Source: Crambe crambe
Lineage: Eukaryota; Porifera; Demospongiae; Poecilosclerida; Crambeidae
Assembly: GCA_963924555.1 (NCBI GenBank)
Contig: OZ004594.1
Location: 1,488,001-1,552,000 of the forward strand
Length of the DNA: 64,000 bases
Reading direction: 5' to 3'
A program made the translations under genes and the position numbers. A model generated the notes under the pieces. The model was not told where the DNA came from. It worked only from the letters and a program-made list of their open reading frames with translations, and did not search any database. Positions within the stretch are counted from its first letter, which is position 1. The number at the start of each line of letters is the position of its first letter. Shown in pieces: positions 25,001 to 36,757 of the stretch.

Positions 25001-27408
25001 CAGTCAAGTGACCTCTGTATAATAGTCACATGATGGTCATGTGACCCATACGTACCTGATGAGGTATCGAGCTTCTGAATGTCGACAAGCAATAAAAAGT
25101 CCTTTGATAATATTCACCTTTTTTGACATGGACTGAGAGAAAAAGTACGTGCACCATCATGTGATGATCACATGAATATCACATGATACACTTACAGCGT
25201 TTCCAGTCATGGAGGAAATATCTTTGAGTTTGGAAAAAACACCAGATACTGTCAATTTGGGAGGAGCAAACATCATTCGTTGAGTACTACGACTAGTCTA
25301 GGAATGAAAAAACAAACAATATTGGTACCAGTATTGAACTCAAGCAGGTTCTCATGAGAACTGACCTCGGCCACTATCCCCAAATCTCCCTTCTCAACAG
25401 CCTCAGCTTTGATCTGAGGCACACTTCTCCCTGTTGCCCCAGCGATGGCTTTCATCAGAACAGATTCTCCAATGCCCAGCTCCAGCCCCTCATACGCCGG
25501 CGCCAACTATAAAGGGGAGACTCCTCTTATAATTGCTATTAATTATTGAGCGGGATTGCATCCATACCTTGTTCAAACAAAGGTAAACACACTGCACCAT
25601 CTCATCGGGGGAGAGAAGAAACACCGAGCGGAAGAAGTTGGTGAGAGTGGCAATGATCTTAAGACGCTTGCTTTCTTCTTCTATCCTCTCAAAGGTCTTA
25701 GCCAGGGCCAAGTAAGGAACTCTGCAAATGAATGTAGCACAGAGATTATCCAAGTTTAAAAGAATGGTCGGACTACATCTACACTGCATGACTGACTTAC
25801 TTGTCTCCTCTCTGCCAAGAGGCGTCATCCAGGGGGTGGTACTTGGTGCGTGAGGGATCGTACTCGCTACCGTCATGTCCATCTTTTATTTTCTCCTTCC
25901 CAGCCGATGAAAAAAAGCTCTTCTTCTTCTTTGCTCCACCCTCTCCTGATCCTTTTGGCAATGTACTAATCACAAGATATTAGGTAATCATTATGTAATC
26001 ATTCAATCCCCTCCCCACTGCACCCCTCCCCACCTTCCTTTCCCTAGCTATCCCCCTGGCGAGAATGGAAGTGTGTATGTAATAGTCTCGTTAGCCAGAC
26101 TCTTCCTATATGCTTTGCACACACACTTAGCTGCAAGTGTGTGCGCTAAGTATAGTAAGGGGGTTGGGGTGGGAAAGAGTCTGGCTAGCAAGACTATGTA
26201 CGTATGTAGCACAAGAAAGGGTAAAGGGTTACCATGCTTTGATCATTCACTTGGGGGGAAAACCCTAGTAATTATCAATTTCCCAACCTTGAGGTTTTTG
26301 CTTTTGTTTTTTTAGTCTCTACTGCATGAGCAGCTGCCTCCTTCTCTTTTCCTTCAGTCTTTTGTTCACTTGAGCTCTCATTATTCGTCTTCTTAACATG
26401 AGCAGCTGCCTCCTTCTCCTTTCCTTTGACCTTTTGCTCTTTTGAAGTTGGGTTGGCAACACCTTTGACCTCTTCCTCACTATTAACACCATCACTGGTC
26501 ATCTTCACCTCCTTGCCATTCGCCTCACCATTATCTACTTGAGCCCCATCACTGTTTGTCTCCTCATTTCTCTTGACTCTCTTTGAGTTGGGGACTGACT
26601 GGTCTCCTCCAGGCAAAGGTCTAGGGCTGGATGACATGGCCGCACATGGTGAGTTCTGATTGGATGGCCACACTCTCCCCGTATGCTTGCGAGCTGCAGA
26701 TGAAAAAAAAAATTTAAAAAAAAAATCAAGGGCTGGATCCCTTGGCCCTTCCTTTGGTGACTCCACCCCAATCTCCACCTACTTTCTATAAATCCACCCC
26801 CAAATCACAAACCTGTTGACCGCCTTGGAGGAGTGCTGATGATCACACCCCCTGTCCCATTGGACTGAGAACTCGTAGGTGAAGACGGATCCTTTTGACA
26901 CTCTTCTCTATTCATCTTTCCATTGCAATCATCTCTTCCTTTCCCTCCACTCTCCACACACCCACCACTGACCACACCCCCTCTATCATCACCAGGTCCA
27001 TTCCTGCTTGCACTGTCACCATTCTCTCCCCCATGACTAGCAGTCCTGCCCCTTCCCTCGTCCACACCATCCTCCTCCTCTTCTTCATCACTCTCTAGAA
27101 TCACTCGTCGTCGTTTCAATTTATTCCTAATTGGAGGAGACTTGGACGAAGAATTTGTGACAGGTCCCTTGATTTCTTGGGGGTCGTTGTTATCATCACC
27201 ATCACCATCATCATCATTGATCCGTATTCTCTTGCTGCTACTGCCTTTGCTAGGTGAGGCCTTTGTCTGTGTCTTGGTATACTGGGGTTTGTTCACAGTA
27301 CCAGCAGGCGACTTACTGAAAAAGGCTCTATTAATTAAAAAAAAATAACTAGCCAACTAGATCCAAATATAGGGTAGTATCTACTCACTTGAGTCCCCTT
27401 TGTGTCAT
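22042..27408 (-). CDS. LIG1: DNA ligase 1 (ATP-dependent)
   Basis: LIG1 seals Okazaki fragments and repair nicks in the nucleus. The first exon (27408 down to about 27388) plus the second (from about 27324) encode MTQRGLKAFFSK, a canonical PCNA-binding PIP box (QxxLxxFF) split by an intron. A long disordered acidic/lysine-rich region follows with repeated [10 protein letters not shown] words. The DNA-binding domain includes [27 protein letters not shown] and [20 protein letters not shown]. The nucleotidyltransferase domain has the catalytic lysine motif [12 protein letters not shown] (near 24220), then [32 protein letters not shown] and [20 protein letters not shown]. The OB fold has [34 protein letters not shown] and the end [15 protein letters not shown]. 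The protein stops HDPEDFY. About 18 exons are present; no break was found. It is head-to-head with UNC13-like copy 1. Confidence 0.95.
23051..23390. repeat. 34-bp minisatellite in a LIG1 intron, about ten copies
   Basis: Unit AGATCAGTAAACTACAGAGT followed by AAACTATGGAGTTA, contiguous and with only a few substitutions between copies (GAGT/GCGT/GTGT, TTAAG/TTGAG). There are no unique spacers, so it is a tandem repeat, not a CRISPR. It sits between LIG1 exons for [15 protein letters not shown] and [12 protein letters not shown]. Confidence 0.95.
26083..26197. mobile_element. 115-bp MITE-like inverted-repeat element in a LIG1 intron
   Basis: The ends TAGTCTCGTTAGCCAGACTC and GAGTCTGGCTAGCAAGACTA are near-perfect inverted repeats of about 20 bp. 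The interior also folds on itself (CACACACTTAGC / GCTAAGT). No coding capacity. A related terminus lies upstream of PDPK1 near 53557. No clear target-site duplication was identified. Confidence 0.75.
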
Positions 27409-27566
27409 ATTGAGCTTCTTTGATCCCCGCAACAGTACAGCTCCCGCCACATTCCCTCCTTTTTAGCTAACACTGCGCATGCGCGAGGTAGGCGTGGCTA
27501 TAAGTAGACCCTTGACATCCTGCAAGCTGCTGATTTCTCTGTAGAAGAAAGATACAGGCGTAGAGG
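27409..27566. promoter_or_regulatory. Putative bidirectional promoter LIG1 / UNC13-like copy 1
   Basis: 158 bp between start codons. It contains the palindrome TGCGCATGCGC at 27474-27484, matching an NRF1-type site. CTCCCGCCAC at 27441-27450 is an E2F-like site on the LIG1 side. TATAAGTA at 27499-27506 lies 61 bp upstream of the UNC13-like ATG. The homology with copy 2 begins about at this TATA-like element, so the palindrome was not duplicated. Confidence 0.65.
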
Positions 27567-30500
27567 ATGTCTGAGGCGCAGAAACTGCGATTGAGTAAGC
27601 ATGTGGATTTGGGTGGCGACGACAAAAATCTCCAGCGAATAGCGGAGGACAGAAGGTAAGATTTGCAGATTAGCCATGCCTGGCACAAGAGTTGGACACT
27701 TTTAAATCTTAACTGCGCAGTCAGTGGGAGTACAAGTCGTTATGATAACGACTATTACCCTATGTAAATGTGAGCCTATAATTAATATCCGTAGGAGCAG
27801 ATCTTAATTCTTAATTAGCACAGAGATTCTTATACAGTGATTGACTTGACTGTGAAGATCTGAGGATCTGATGCTTCAATCTAACATTTCTAGCTGAAAT
27901 TTGGCTGCATCAGATGGTTAATCATAAGAAATGCTTTCTGCAAAGTGATCTCGGTGATAATTAATGTGTTGCCTTAGCGGCAATTTGCACTTACTGATCT
28001 GAGCATGTAACCCTGCCATCACTTAATAAATGTGTGAGGTTAAGGATCTGTTAAAGGATCTGTTATGGAGTATGCAGAAGTATATTTCGATAGAGAATAC
28101 AAAGAATACATTGAGCACCTGCTACAACCAACTGTTAGAGCTGTAATAGCAACAGTTAACTAATAGAGTATACATTTTGATAGAGAACTGTGAGAAAATA
28201 ACACCAGTCGCTATAGTAATCATGTATGAATCTGTGTGGAATAACAACAGCTAATGGAGTATATACATAGGAGTTTAGTGTACTGACTTTAGTGTACTGG
28301 ACTTTAGTGTACTGAAACTTGCCAAATGAAAAATTGCGTATTATAATGAATAATGAAGACAATGTTGGTTCTGTTTGTTAACATGGCAGCATTGTCCTCG
28401 TGTGACAGTGACTTGTCTATAGTACCACACGTGTGCAAGAGAAACTGGTTTAACAGATTACTTCAGTGTAATAGGCCTTTTGAATTTTGTAAAAAATATT
28501 TTATTGACCTAATAATTAACTGTTAAATTTATTTTTTCATTCATTCATTAATTAGAGAGCTGCACTATAGGGGCCTCCTCCCTGGGGAAGATACCGTGTC
28601 AATTGTAGCCAATGGTGAGGTAAGTATAAACAAAGTTGTGTCTATAGCTGGTGGTGGTGTGTGTGTGTGTTGTGTGTGTGTGGAGGGAAAGAGAACTTCC
28701 TGTAATTACCTTCCCCATTGGAGAGATCATGAAATTCCAGCCAGTCTTTATGAAATGTTCACAGGGTTGTTTTTTTTTGAACTTGCTGTTAATGTCCTTA
28801 TACAACTTACACACAGGAGGTACCTGATTCACCAGATGATGATGCATTCAAGAACACTGAATTTGTTCTACCCGCTCATGGAGTGAATGGTGATGTAGTA
28901 AGTCAGACCATTAATTAACATATCTACATGTAGTGTTAAAATTTACTCAATACAAAGTGCAAATTTGACACCAAAAAAATGTGTAAAAATTCTGATCAAT
29001 AGAAGTTTCTTGCTGATCCACAATCACCTGCTTGTTTCTCATGTACATGCAGCCACACAGAGAGCGCACTCGCACTTCAATAGGTGACTATGAAGACGAC
29101 GTTTTCTTCCTCAAAGCCTTCGATGAATCTGAGGTAGTCATGTCACTAACTTACAATGTGTGTGCGACTGATCAAAGAGATTTTTGTAGCTGAACATGAA
29201 TCTTTAGTCACTACTAAAAATTAATATAATTTCCACTTGCCAGGTGGAAAAGACATGTGTGGTAGCCTTGGCAACTGTTGACAATATTCGTGAGACTGCT
29301 GGTGATACCATAAAGCAACAACTCAAGGACTACATGCAGAAGGCTTGTGTTTTTGTTTCTTTGTTTGTTTGTTTATTTTTAATTGGCTGAATCATGCTTT
29401 AGGTTTTCGACCTTCCAAAGAGCAAGATGGAGGTTCTTAATGGAATAGCTGCAGCTGAAGCTGTAAGTTTAAGAACACAATGTGTCTTGAAGATCTGAAT
29501 TCCATATTAGCCAGCTGCAGTATATATATGTATTACTCTATTTCCTTACATGATGATGACTTTTCTGTTTGTATTTCACACACCATTAACCTCATTAAAG
29601 AGTCCTGAATTGCGTCTGACCTGCAAAGGTAAGAAGCACTATAGTTTTACTCAGCAGGAAGTTGCACATAGAGTTAGGACTAAGCTCTATAGGCTGGGGT
29701 TATAGCTCCAAGATTAGGGTTCATGTGCTGTGGCTACATGAGACTATAAGGGTTATTATACAGCTAGGGTTATGGCTAGTGCTATGGGGCTATAGTTCTG
29801 GGGCTAACACAGAAGTTCTTATTTATAATCTTCCCCTCTCTCGCCCACTCCAGTGGATGTTTCCTCTTAATGAGATTACCTTTTTTTTGTTTGCAGTTCT
29901 CCATGCCAGAGCTCTCATACCAAAAGATGCTAATGGTGAGTAGATTAGGTGATATATACAATAATATTGTTAGCCAGCTGTGGATTGAGACCTCTGCCAA
30001 ATTACTTACTGGTACCATGCCAACAAACAATAGGTCAAGAAAGAAAGTGTCCTGATTAGAGGTGTCCTGATTAGAGGCATCCTAGTTATTTCCAAGATGA
30101 AGATAAAGGGCAAGGGTTTATTAGCAACCATTTGTTGACTCTCACTCTGCAGGAAAGAGTGACCCTTACTGTCGTCTTGGTATCCTGAATGAAAAGCATC
30201 TTGACACTGAATTGGTGAAGACGAAGGACCTTGAGAATTGGCAGAAGGAAGGGATTGTGAGTGAAATCATGGCCACCTCCACCAAACCTGCCACGCTCAA
30301 TCCTGATTGGAACGAGGAAGTGGAACTGTGAGTTTATCGAGTGGAATGGGAATGAGGAAGTGGAACTGTGAGACTAGTTTTATCAAGTGGAATGGGATTG
30401 AAGCAGTTATGGGTGTTATTTAAGTGGTTATTTAAAGCATCTTATTGAAACCACATACAACTTAGTTTTACAATCAAAATTTAGGAAACTGCGATACCCT

Positions 30501-33500
30501 AAATTGGAAAATTTTCAGTTTACAGCGTTTCATCTAGTTGGAGGGGAAGCTCATGGAACGTGTGGCCGTAAGCCACGGTGAGGGGGAGGGGATGTGCCCC
30601 CTCCAACGCAGAGTGAAGCCAAAAATTAATGCTAAATAATACTTAGAAGTATTTGTTGTCCTGAAATTGGCAATATCTTGGGGGGGAAGCTGGGTCAGTT
30701 TGGGGGAGAAGTTGAGCTGTTTGGAGGGAAAGCTTCCCCTGCGCCCTCCTCCTTAGATGAAACCCTGGTTTACAATTTTCATGTTAATTTAATTTTCGTT
30801 GTTGAACTTGACCACGAAAATAAATCAATAAATTTCTTTAACTTTTTTTTTTTTTTTTGCTTTTTTTTTTTTAACCCCAGGACTGTGACAAACCCAAGGG
30901 AGGAGATATTGGTCATAGAGATTTGGTAAGAAAAAGACTTGAGTTTTAATGTTGGCAAAAGTGTTCCAATTAATTAATGAAAGGGGCTCCTCTCATTTCG
31001 TAATGATGTTCTCTTGCAGGGACAGTGATGATGAAGAAGTGCAGCAGGACATGAAGATAAAGGGCCTAAAAGGATTTGGACAGTAAGTCCCCCTCCCTCA
31101 CACACTGCACACTAAGTCCCCTCCCCCACTTCACACTAAGTCCCCCACACATTTTACACCTCCACACACTCCACACAAAGCCCCCTCCACAAATGCTCTC
31201 TTCTACATAGAGATAAAATAGGGAGATGAAAAAATTCCTTCTTTCTTTGCTCAGTTTTCTAGCAGATCTCCGGAAAGGGGTGGATGATTTCATGGGACGC
31301 TGCTTCTACCCTCTCCACAAAATCCCCGTCAGTGGAGAAGAGAGGACCTTCTCTGTCCACTCCCACTCAGGGAAGCACAAATATGGCTTCATCTCCCTCT
31401 CCACTAAGATCAGAGGAATCAAAGCTGATGTACCACTGGAGGTGAGTCTGTGAAATATTCTCCCTCTCTCTTTCCCTCCCCCTTGATCCTCCCTCCTTTC
31501 CTCTACTGCCCCTCCTTCCACTGCCCCTTCCTCTCTCATCCTTCCCTTGATCTTCCTTCCTTCTCTCCGCTGCCCTTCCCTCCCTCCCCCTTGATCCTCC
31601 ATCCTTCCCTTCCTTCTCTCCCTCTCTCCTTCCTTTCCTCCTCCTTCCCTCCTTCCCTCTCTCTTCCACAGTCAGCGTGCCTCTCCCTTAATTGCAGGTG
31701 TCCATATGGGAGCACACCATGTTAACGAGGGCACTGGTGAACCGTTCCAGCAGACAGAAAGATAGTCACTACATTCGTCGCTGGGACGGAGAGATCCCCA
31801 CTGACGGGGAGAAGTTGCTGGAGCAGCATGCTCTCATGAATGGTCTGAACGATCTTCAGCTGACTACCATGTGAGTGCAAATGGCTTTTTTTCCTTCATC
31901 AAAACACCTTCATTTTTATCCACATCACATGATGACTTTATCTTGCAGTCGATTCTCTGTGCTGTACAAGTACCACAAGGTGTATGCCATCAAGGCCAGC
32001 ACCCTGAGAGCTCTCCTCCAGAAGATAAAGCACCACAAGGGATACCTCCCGACTAACTTCACGCTGGACCAAATCAAGGAGGCTGGGCATAAGTCATTGG
32101 ATTGGGTATGTTTACTAGTTGTGGTTATGGTAATCCAGTAAATTGAAAATTACTAACTTTGGTTATTATGGTAATGGAAAATTACTAACTTTGGTTACTA
32201 TGGTAATCTGTAATCTATGGAATTTAGTTGGTGCAGTTATTCTCAGACCTGATGGAATTGGCTAATGATATTGAAGAGATTCTGAAGAACCATCTCAGCA
32301 TCTTCAACATCAAGAAAAGTGAAAACGTGGAGAGAATAGAAGATAATTTAATGTAGGGAACTGCTACAGGGAATTATTAATATTACGGGTATAATTAGAG
32401 AGGATTTCCTCTTAATTAGTCATGTGTACATGGTTTGATTATTTATCAGTTCTGTTATCATAGCAACTTTAGAATAAAGTACATCTATTTTAGCTCATGT
32501 ACCATGAAGTTATTAAATGTGACCTATTGCCTGCTACATACAGCATACTGAGGGAGCTTTATTCGTTTCGGCCCTTCACCCACCAGCTGCCTCCTGAGAA
32601 GCGAAACCTGAAGGAAGTCCTCGAGAACTTCATCAAGGAGGCCACACCCAACTGGTTCCACCTTCAAATCGCCAAGTTAAAACCACAGAAAAAGGTGAGC
32701 TCATAATATATTTTAATACTCTGAATCTGCTTCCTATTGTGGTCTATGCGTACGAGTACAATTTTTCTTATCACTTGGTTACTAGCTATTATTATTGCTT
32801 TGCGCACAGACTGAAGAGACGGAGCTGAATGCTCTGAGAGAGCTCTGTAAAGATTGCCTTGATCTAAGCCAGGCCATATTGAAGAAAGTCAGCCCTCTCT
32901 TCATGGAGTAAGTTGTACCAGTTACTAACCATAGTCCCCTTGTAATATTGGTCAGGTAAAGGGATCTCATATGCACAAAACATACTCTAATTTTACACTC
33001 ATATTTCCTTTAATTAGAGACGGGGTAAGCTACTTCACACACTTCTTCACTGCCCTGGACAAACTGGTGAGTGTATTGAAGTAAAAAAAATTTATGGCTA
33101 TTGAAATTCCCTCGTGAAGATAATGTTACATCAAGTTGATGCATGGGGGGAATTTTGAAGAAACCCCCCTATTCCCACCAGACCTACATAGCTCCCCTTA
33201 CATCTATATACAGTGCATGTTGTTTGACTGCATAGTTGGGAGATGAGGCAGAGGAGCAGCTAAAGTGCAAACCCAGTCAGGAATTGGCTCACATCACTTT
33301 TGAGATCTACACTGATTTCAGAGAGTTATCAAAGTTATCAAAATACCTTGATAAAAGGTGTGTCTTCTTAGAGAGAGAGAGAGAGAGAGAGAGTGGTGAG
33401 TACGTTCCTTTTACTTGTAGTGTTGCAGCACAATTGAGAATGTGTCAGTCGCACTCGTGGTTCAAAGACATGGTGGAACAGTGGATCAAACTGGCAACCG

Positions 33501-36500
33501 ATCGCTGCAAAGAACGCATCAAGAAAGCCATTCACCTCAATGAGAACTTGAAAGTGGCTAATGTGAGGATCTCCTCCTCTGCCGTGGACACGTCGGGACT
33601 CCTGCTCCAGGTGGGAGAATTCTGGAAACACCTTGATTGGCCGGATCCCATAGTGGCATATGCACTGCTGGCCACCATGGTCCAGCGGATGTGCGACTGT
33701 GCGCAGTATTATGTGGGGGAGTTGTACAATTCTTATGAGGACCATAGTGACCAGGAGGGACACTATATGGCATCTGATGAGGTTTGTTCAAGAATCACCA
33801 TAGCTTCACTCCTTTCCCTCTCTCATCACCTTGTTTTCTCTCTTCTTTCCCTCCCTCTCTTCCCCTGCCTCCCCCTCTCCTCTTCTCCCTTTCTCCCCCT
33901 CCTCCCCTTCCTCCCCCTCTCCCCTTCCTCCTCCTCCTCCCCTTTCCCCTTCCTCCCCTTCCTCCCCCTCCTCCTCCTCCTCCCTCCCCCTCTCCCCTCG
34001 GCAGCTGAGTGTGGCCCTGAACAACATGCACCACATTAGGACAGTAGTGAGGCAGCTGCCTGAGAAACTGAAACTCCAGGAGTTCTATGACTGGCTGGAG
34101 GGGAAGAGGACAACTCTGGGAACCCGTGCCAAGGACCTTGTGGGCAAAGTTCTGAGCAATGCTGACGAAGATTTCCAGAATAAAATGCTCCTTATTGTTA
34201 AAGATATATCAATAAAGGTAACTTCAAAGAAAAAAAGGACCAATCAGATTTCAGTAGCTTTATGTTGATATTCTCTGTTCCTTCTCTTCCAGTACTCTCC
34301 TCACATTCTTGAGTACATAGCAAATGCAATGAAGGCACCTAGTGATGTTTCAGATATCGATGTGAGTATCTCTATAATTTATAAGACATTGCAGTGCTGA
34401 TGTCCTGAGGATTTCAGTGCTGATGCCCTGAGGCAGTTGCACTTTTAGTTATAATGTGCCATACTTGTTTTTCTGTGTGCAGACAATAGCTCCCTTGCTT
34501 GACTACTTGACGGTCAACCTGCAGACTCTGGGAGACAAGACTTACTCAGACGTCTTCTCCTTGTGAGTTTGTGGAGGATGTGTGGATGCAGTGAGGGAGA
34601 CATGGGGGAAGGAGGAGGGGGAGGGGGGAGGGAGAGAAAGGAGGGGAGTGGCGTATCTAGCGAGGTGCTCAGGGTGCTCGAGCACCCCCCTCAGCTGCTA
34701 GCTAGCTTTTTCAGTAGGCTCGCTTCTATAGTTATCTATCCAATTAAGCTGATCGTTTAGCAACACTTACAGAAGAGAGCCTGAGTGCAGCATTGGGTCA
34801 GAGTTCAATAATCACATCGGCGAGGCGCATGCGCCCCATCACGTAATAGTGCACATCTCGATCTAAAATCTCTGTGCTTCTTTATTCAGTCTGCACCAGT
34901 GTCTCTAACTGAATGCCTTCTCACTTTTGATCCTGTACGCTGGTAATTAGGGTAGCTAATACTTGGGCCATCATCTGGGCATAATAAAGAGGGTGTGGTT
35001 AATCAAAAGTGGGCGTGGTTCACGAAAAATTCGCGCACACCACTGGAGGGGATGGTTACATAGGGAGAGAGTGAAGGAAGAGTGAGGCCAGCAAGGGGAA
35101 GGGAGAAGTGATAACAATATTGGAGGAAGAGCCAATGAATTGCTGTGATGGTATCCACCCTTTGCATACTTTTAGAATTCTGCTTCCAATTTGGAGTGTC
35201 TGCATTGATGCAATCAGAACGTCTCTGAGGGACCTTGACTACAAGAAAGGAACAGATGTTGCTCTCCTTTACCAAAGACTTGCTACACTCCTGGACACTT
35301 TGAAAGAGTTCTTCTGTGCTGGTGGACAAGGACTTAGTGATTCACAGATGGACAGTGACACTTATGGTGTAAGTCACATGATACAGTCATGTGATAAATA
35401 ACTAAACCGTGTGATATCATGTGATACATAACTGAAGTCATATGATGTATAACTGGTCATGTGATGCTATTGAAGTCATGTGATACATACAGTCATAATT
35501 ATGATGCATAACTGAAGTTGTGATACAGAACGGAAGTCATGTGATGCATAATTGAAGTCCTGTGATGCATAACTAAAAATCATGTGATGCAAATCATTTT
35601 GCGCTTAGGAATTGAAAGCAGACTTGAACGTCCTGAAGCTGCAGTCAGATGACTTGACACTGCGATTTTTGTCAGACCTCGTCAGGTTGCAGGAAGAGAA
35701 GATCAAGGAAGGTGACATGACACTGGGGAAGCTGCTGGTGAGTCTCCAGTACGACAGGGACAAATCATGTCTTGACATCCATGTCATCCAAGGGAAGGGC
35801 TTACCTGCCATGGATAGAGATGGTAAGGCTGATGTGTGCAGTTGCCCAAGATAATATAAGTCTAACATGTGAGACGTTCTTGAGTATAATCCTTTTGTAA
35901 TTTTCATTTTTGCTTGCCTTAGGGTTGAGTGACCCTTATGTGCAGCTCACTTTGCTCCCTCAGTGGATTTTTGCGGAGAACAGCAAGAAGATTCACAAAA
36001 CGCAAGTGGTGAAGTCCTCCCTGGACCCTTACTTTGACGAGGAGTTCTTAATGTGAGTCCTTGACTTGATATTTTTGGTTATCATGAGATGAAGTCAGCT
36101 ACTTTATTTCTGAGTCTGAATGCCAAACTTATGCAATTTATTCATTCATCCACTAAAAATTCTCTCTGCTCATGTTCCAGACCTGTTTCTGAGGAAGATA
36201 TGGCAAGGAAAGGCACCATTCTTCTCTTCACGATCTTCGACTACGACATGATCACCAAGAATGACTTCACAGGCTTGTGTGCTGTTGCCCTCGACAGCAT
36301 CCCGTGGACTCCCGCCCCATCCACCTCGCAGGACAAATCTGCCACTGCTGGAACACGGAAAAACCTCATTCTTCCCCTCTTTGTCGTCTCGGAGGACAGC
36401 AACACACCAGCTTTGCTGGAATTGGTCAGCAGGTCGGTGAAGGGTGACAGCATGGCTTCCAGGTTCTTCAAGGCGAACAAAACTATTTTGGGAAACGTGA

Positions 36501-36538
36501 AGAAACTCTATCGAGAAGGTAGTAGGACTTCCCTCTAA
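27567..36538 (+). CDS. UNC13D/BAIAP3-like vesicle-priming protein (C2-MUN-C2), tandem copy 1
   Basis: About 25 exons. The first exon gives MSEAQKLRLSKHVDLGGDDK. A first C2 domain (exons about 29897-31440) has VLHARALIPKDANG then KSDPYCRLG, NPDWNEEVEL, EIWDSDDEE and KHKYGFISL, retaining the aspartates expected to bind Ca2+. The MUN region (about 31700-35370) has VSIWEHTMLTRALVNRSSRQ, ILRELYSFRPFTHQLPPEKR, DWPDPIVAYALLATMVQRMC and ILLPIWSVCIDAIRTSLRDL. A second C2 domain (35611-36538) has AMDRDGLSDPYVQLTLLPQW and FDYDMITKNDF. The order C2-MUN-C2 with a short N-terminus is that of UNC13D (Munc13-4) and BAIAP3, which prime and tether vesicles for SNARE fusion outside classical synapses. The protein ends REGSRTSL. 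Near 29343 a donor appears to be GC or otherwise atypical. UNC13D versus BAIAP3 orthology needs a tree. Confidence 0.88.
31450..31672. repeat. Long polypyrimidine (CCT/CTT-rich) tract in UNC13-like copy 1 intron
   Basis: More than 200 nt almost purely C and T on the coding strand between the exons ending at about 31440 and starting at about 31697. It creates false Arg/Glu/Gly reading frames on the minus strand. The same tract is in copy 2 at about 42778-43018. Confidence 0.85.
33371..33393. repeat. (GA)n microsatellite in UNC13-like copy 1 intron
   Basis: About 11 GA units just after the donor following YLDK. The homologous repeat in copy 2 (44752-44800) is about twice as long. Confidence 0.9.
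33810..34000. repeat. Second polypyrimidine tract in UNC13-like copy 1 intron
   Basis: About 190 nt of C and T immediately before the acceptor of the exon LSVALNNMHHIRTVV. The homologous tract in copy 2 is about 45225-45400. Confidence 0.85.
34392..34437. repeat. Two-copy ancestor of the 23-bp minisatellite
   Basis: Two units of CAGTGCTGATGYCCTGAGG in the intron after SDID. Copy 2 has about 15 units at the same place. Confidence 0.85.
34647..35044. mobile_element. 398-bp non-autonomous DNA element inserted in UNC13-like copy 1 only
   Basis: The segment begins AGTGGCGTATCTAG and ends with the inverse CGCGCACACCACT; the termini are imperfect inverted repeats. It is flanked by GGAGGGG on both sides (34640-34646 and 35045-35051), a 7 to 8 bp target-site duplication as made by hAT-type transposases. 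The homologous intron of copy 2 (46260-46480) lacks it. No coding capacity seen. Confidence 0.85.
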
Positions 36539-36757
36539 TTACGTTGATGGTTTCATCATCCCTGTGGCACAAATTCCCACAGTCAACTATAGACAGACAC
36601 AGAATACTTTATAATTCTCTCATATATAAATTCACTTCTGCTGGCATATGCATAGCTTTGATCTATCGTATATACACATGAAATGGAATGATTTGTTAAC
36701 AGATGTAGCTACTGCCAACTGTACTTAAATATTGAATGTATTGCTATTGAACAAACA

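Noticed and set aside
27467-27688. Minus-strand frames around the UNC13-like first exon, repeated at 38430-38688
   Set aside because: Antisense to the first coding exon and its flank; repeated only because the locus is duplicated.
31306-31669. Minus-strand open frames rich in Arg, Glu and Gly (also at 33795-34036, 42624-43064, 45225-45588)
   Set aside because: They are the reverse reading of polypyrimidine intron tracts in the UNC13-like genes, with no domain or start context.
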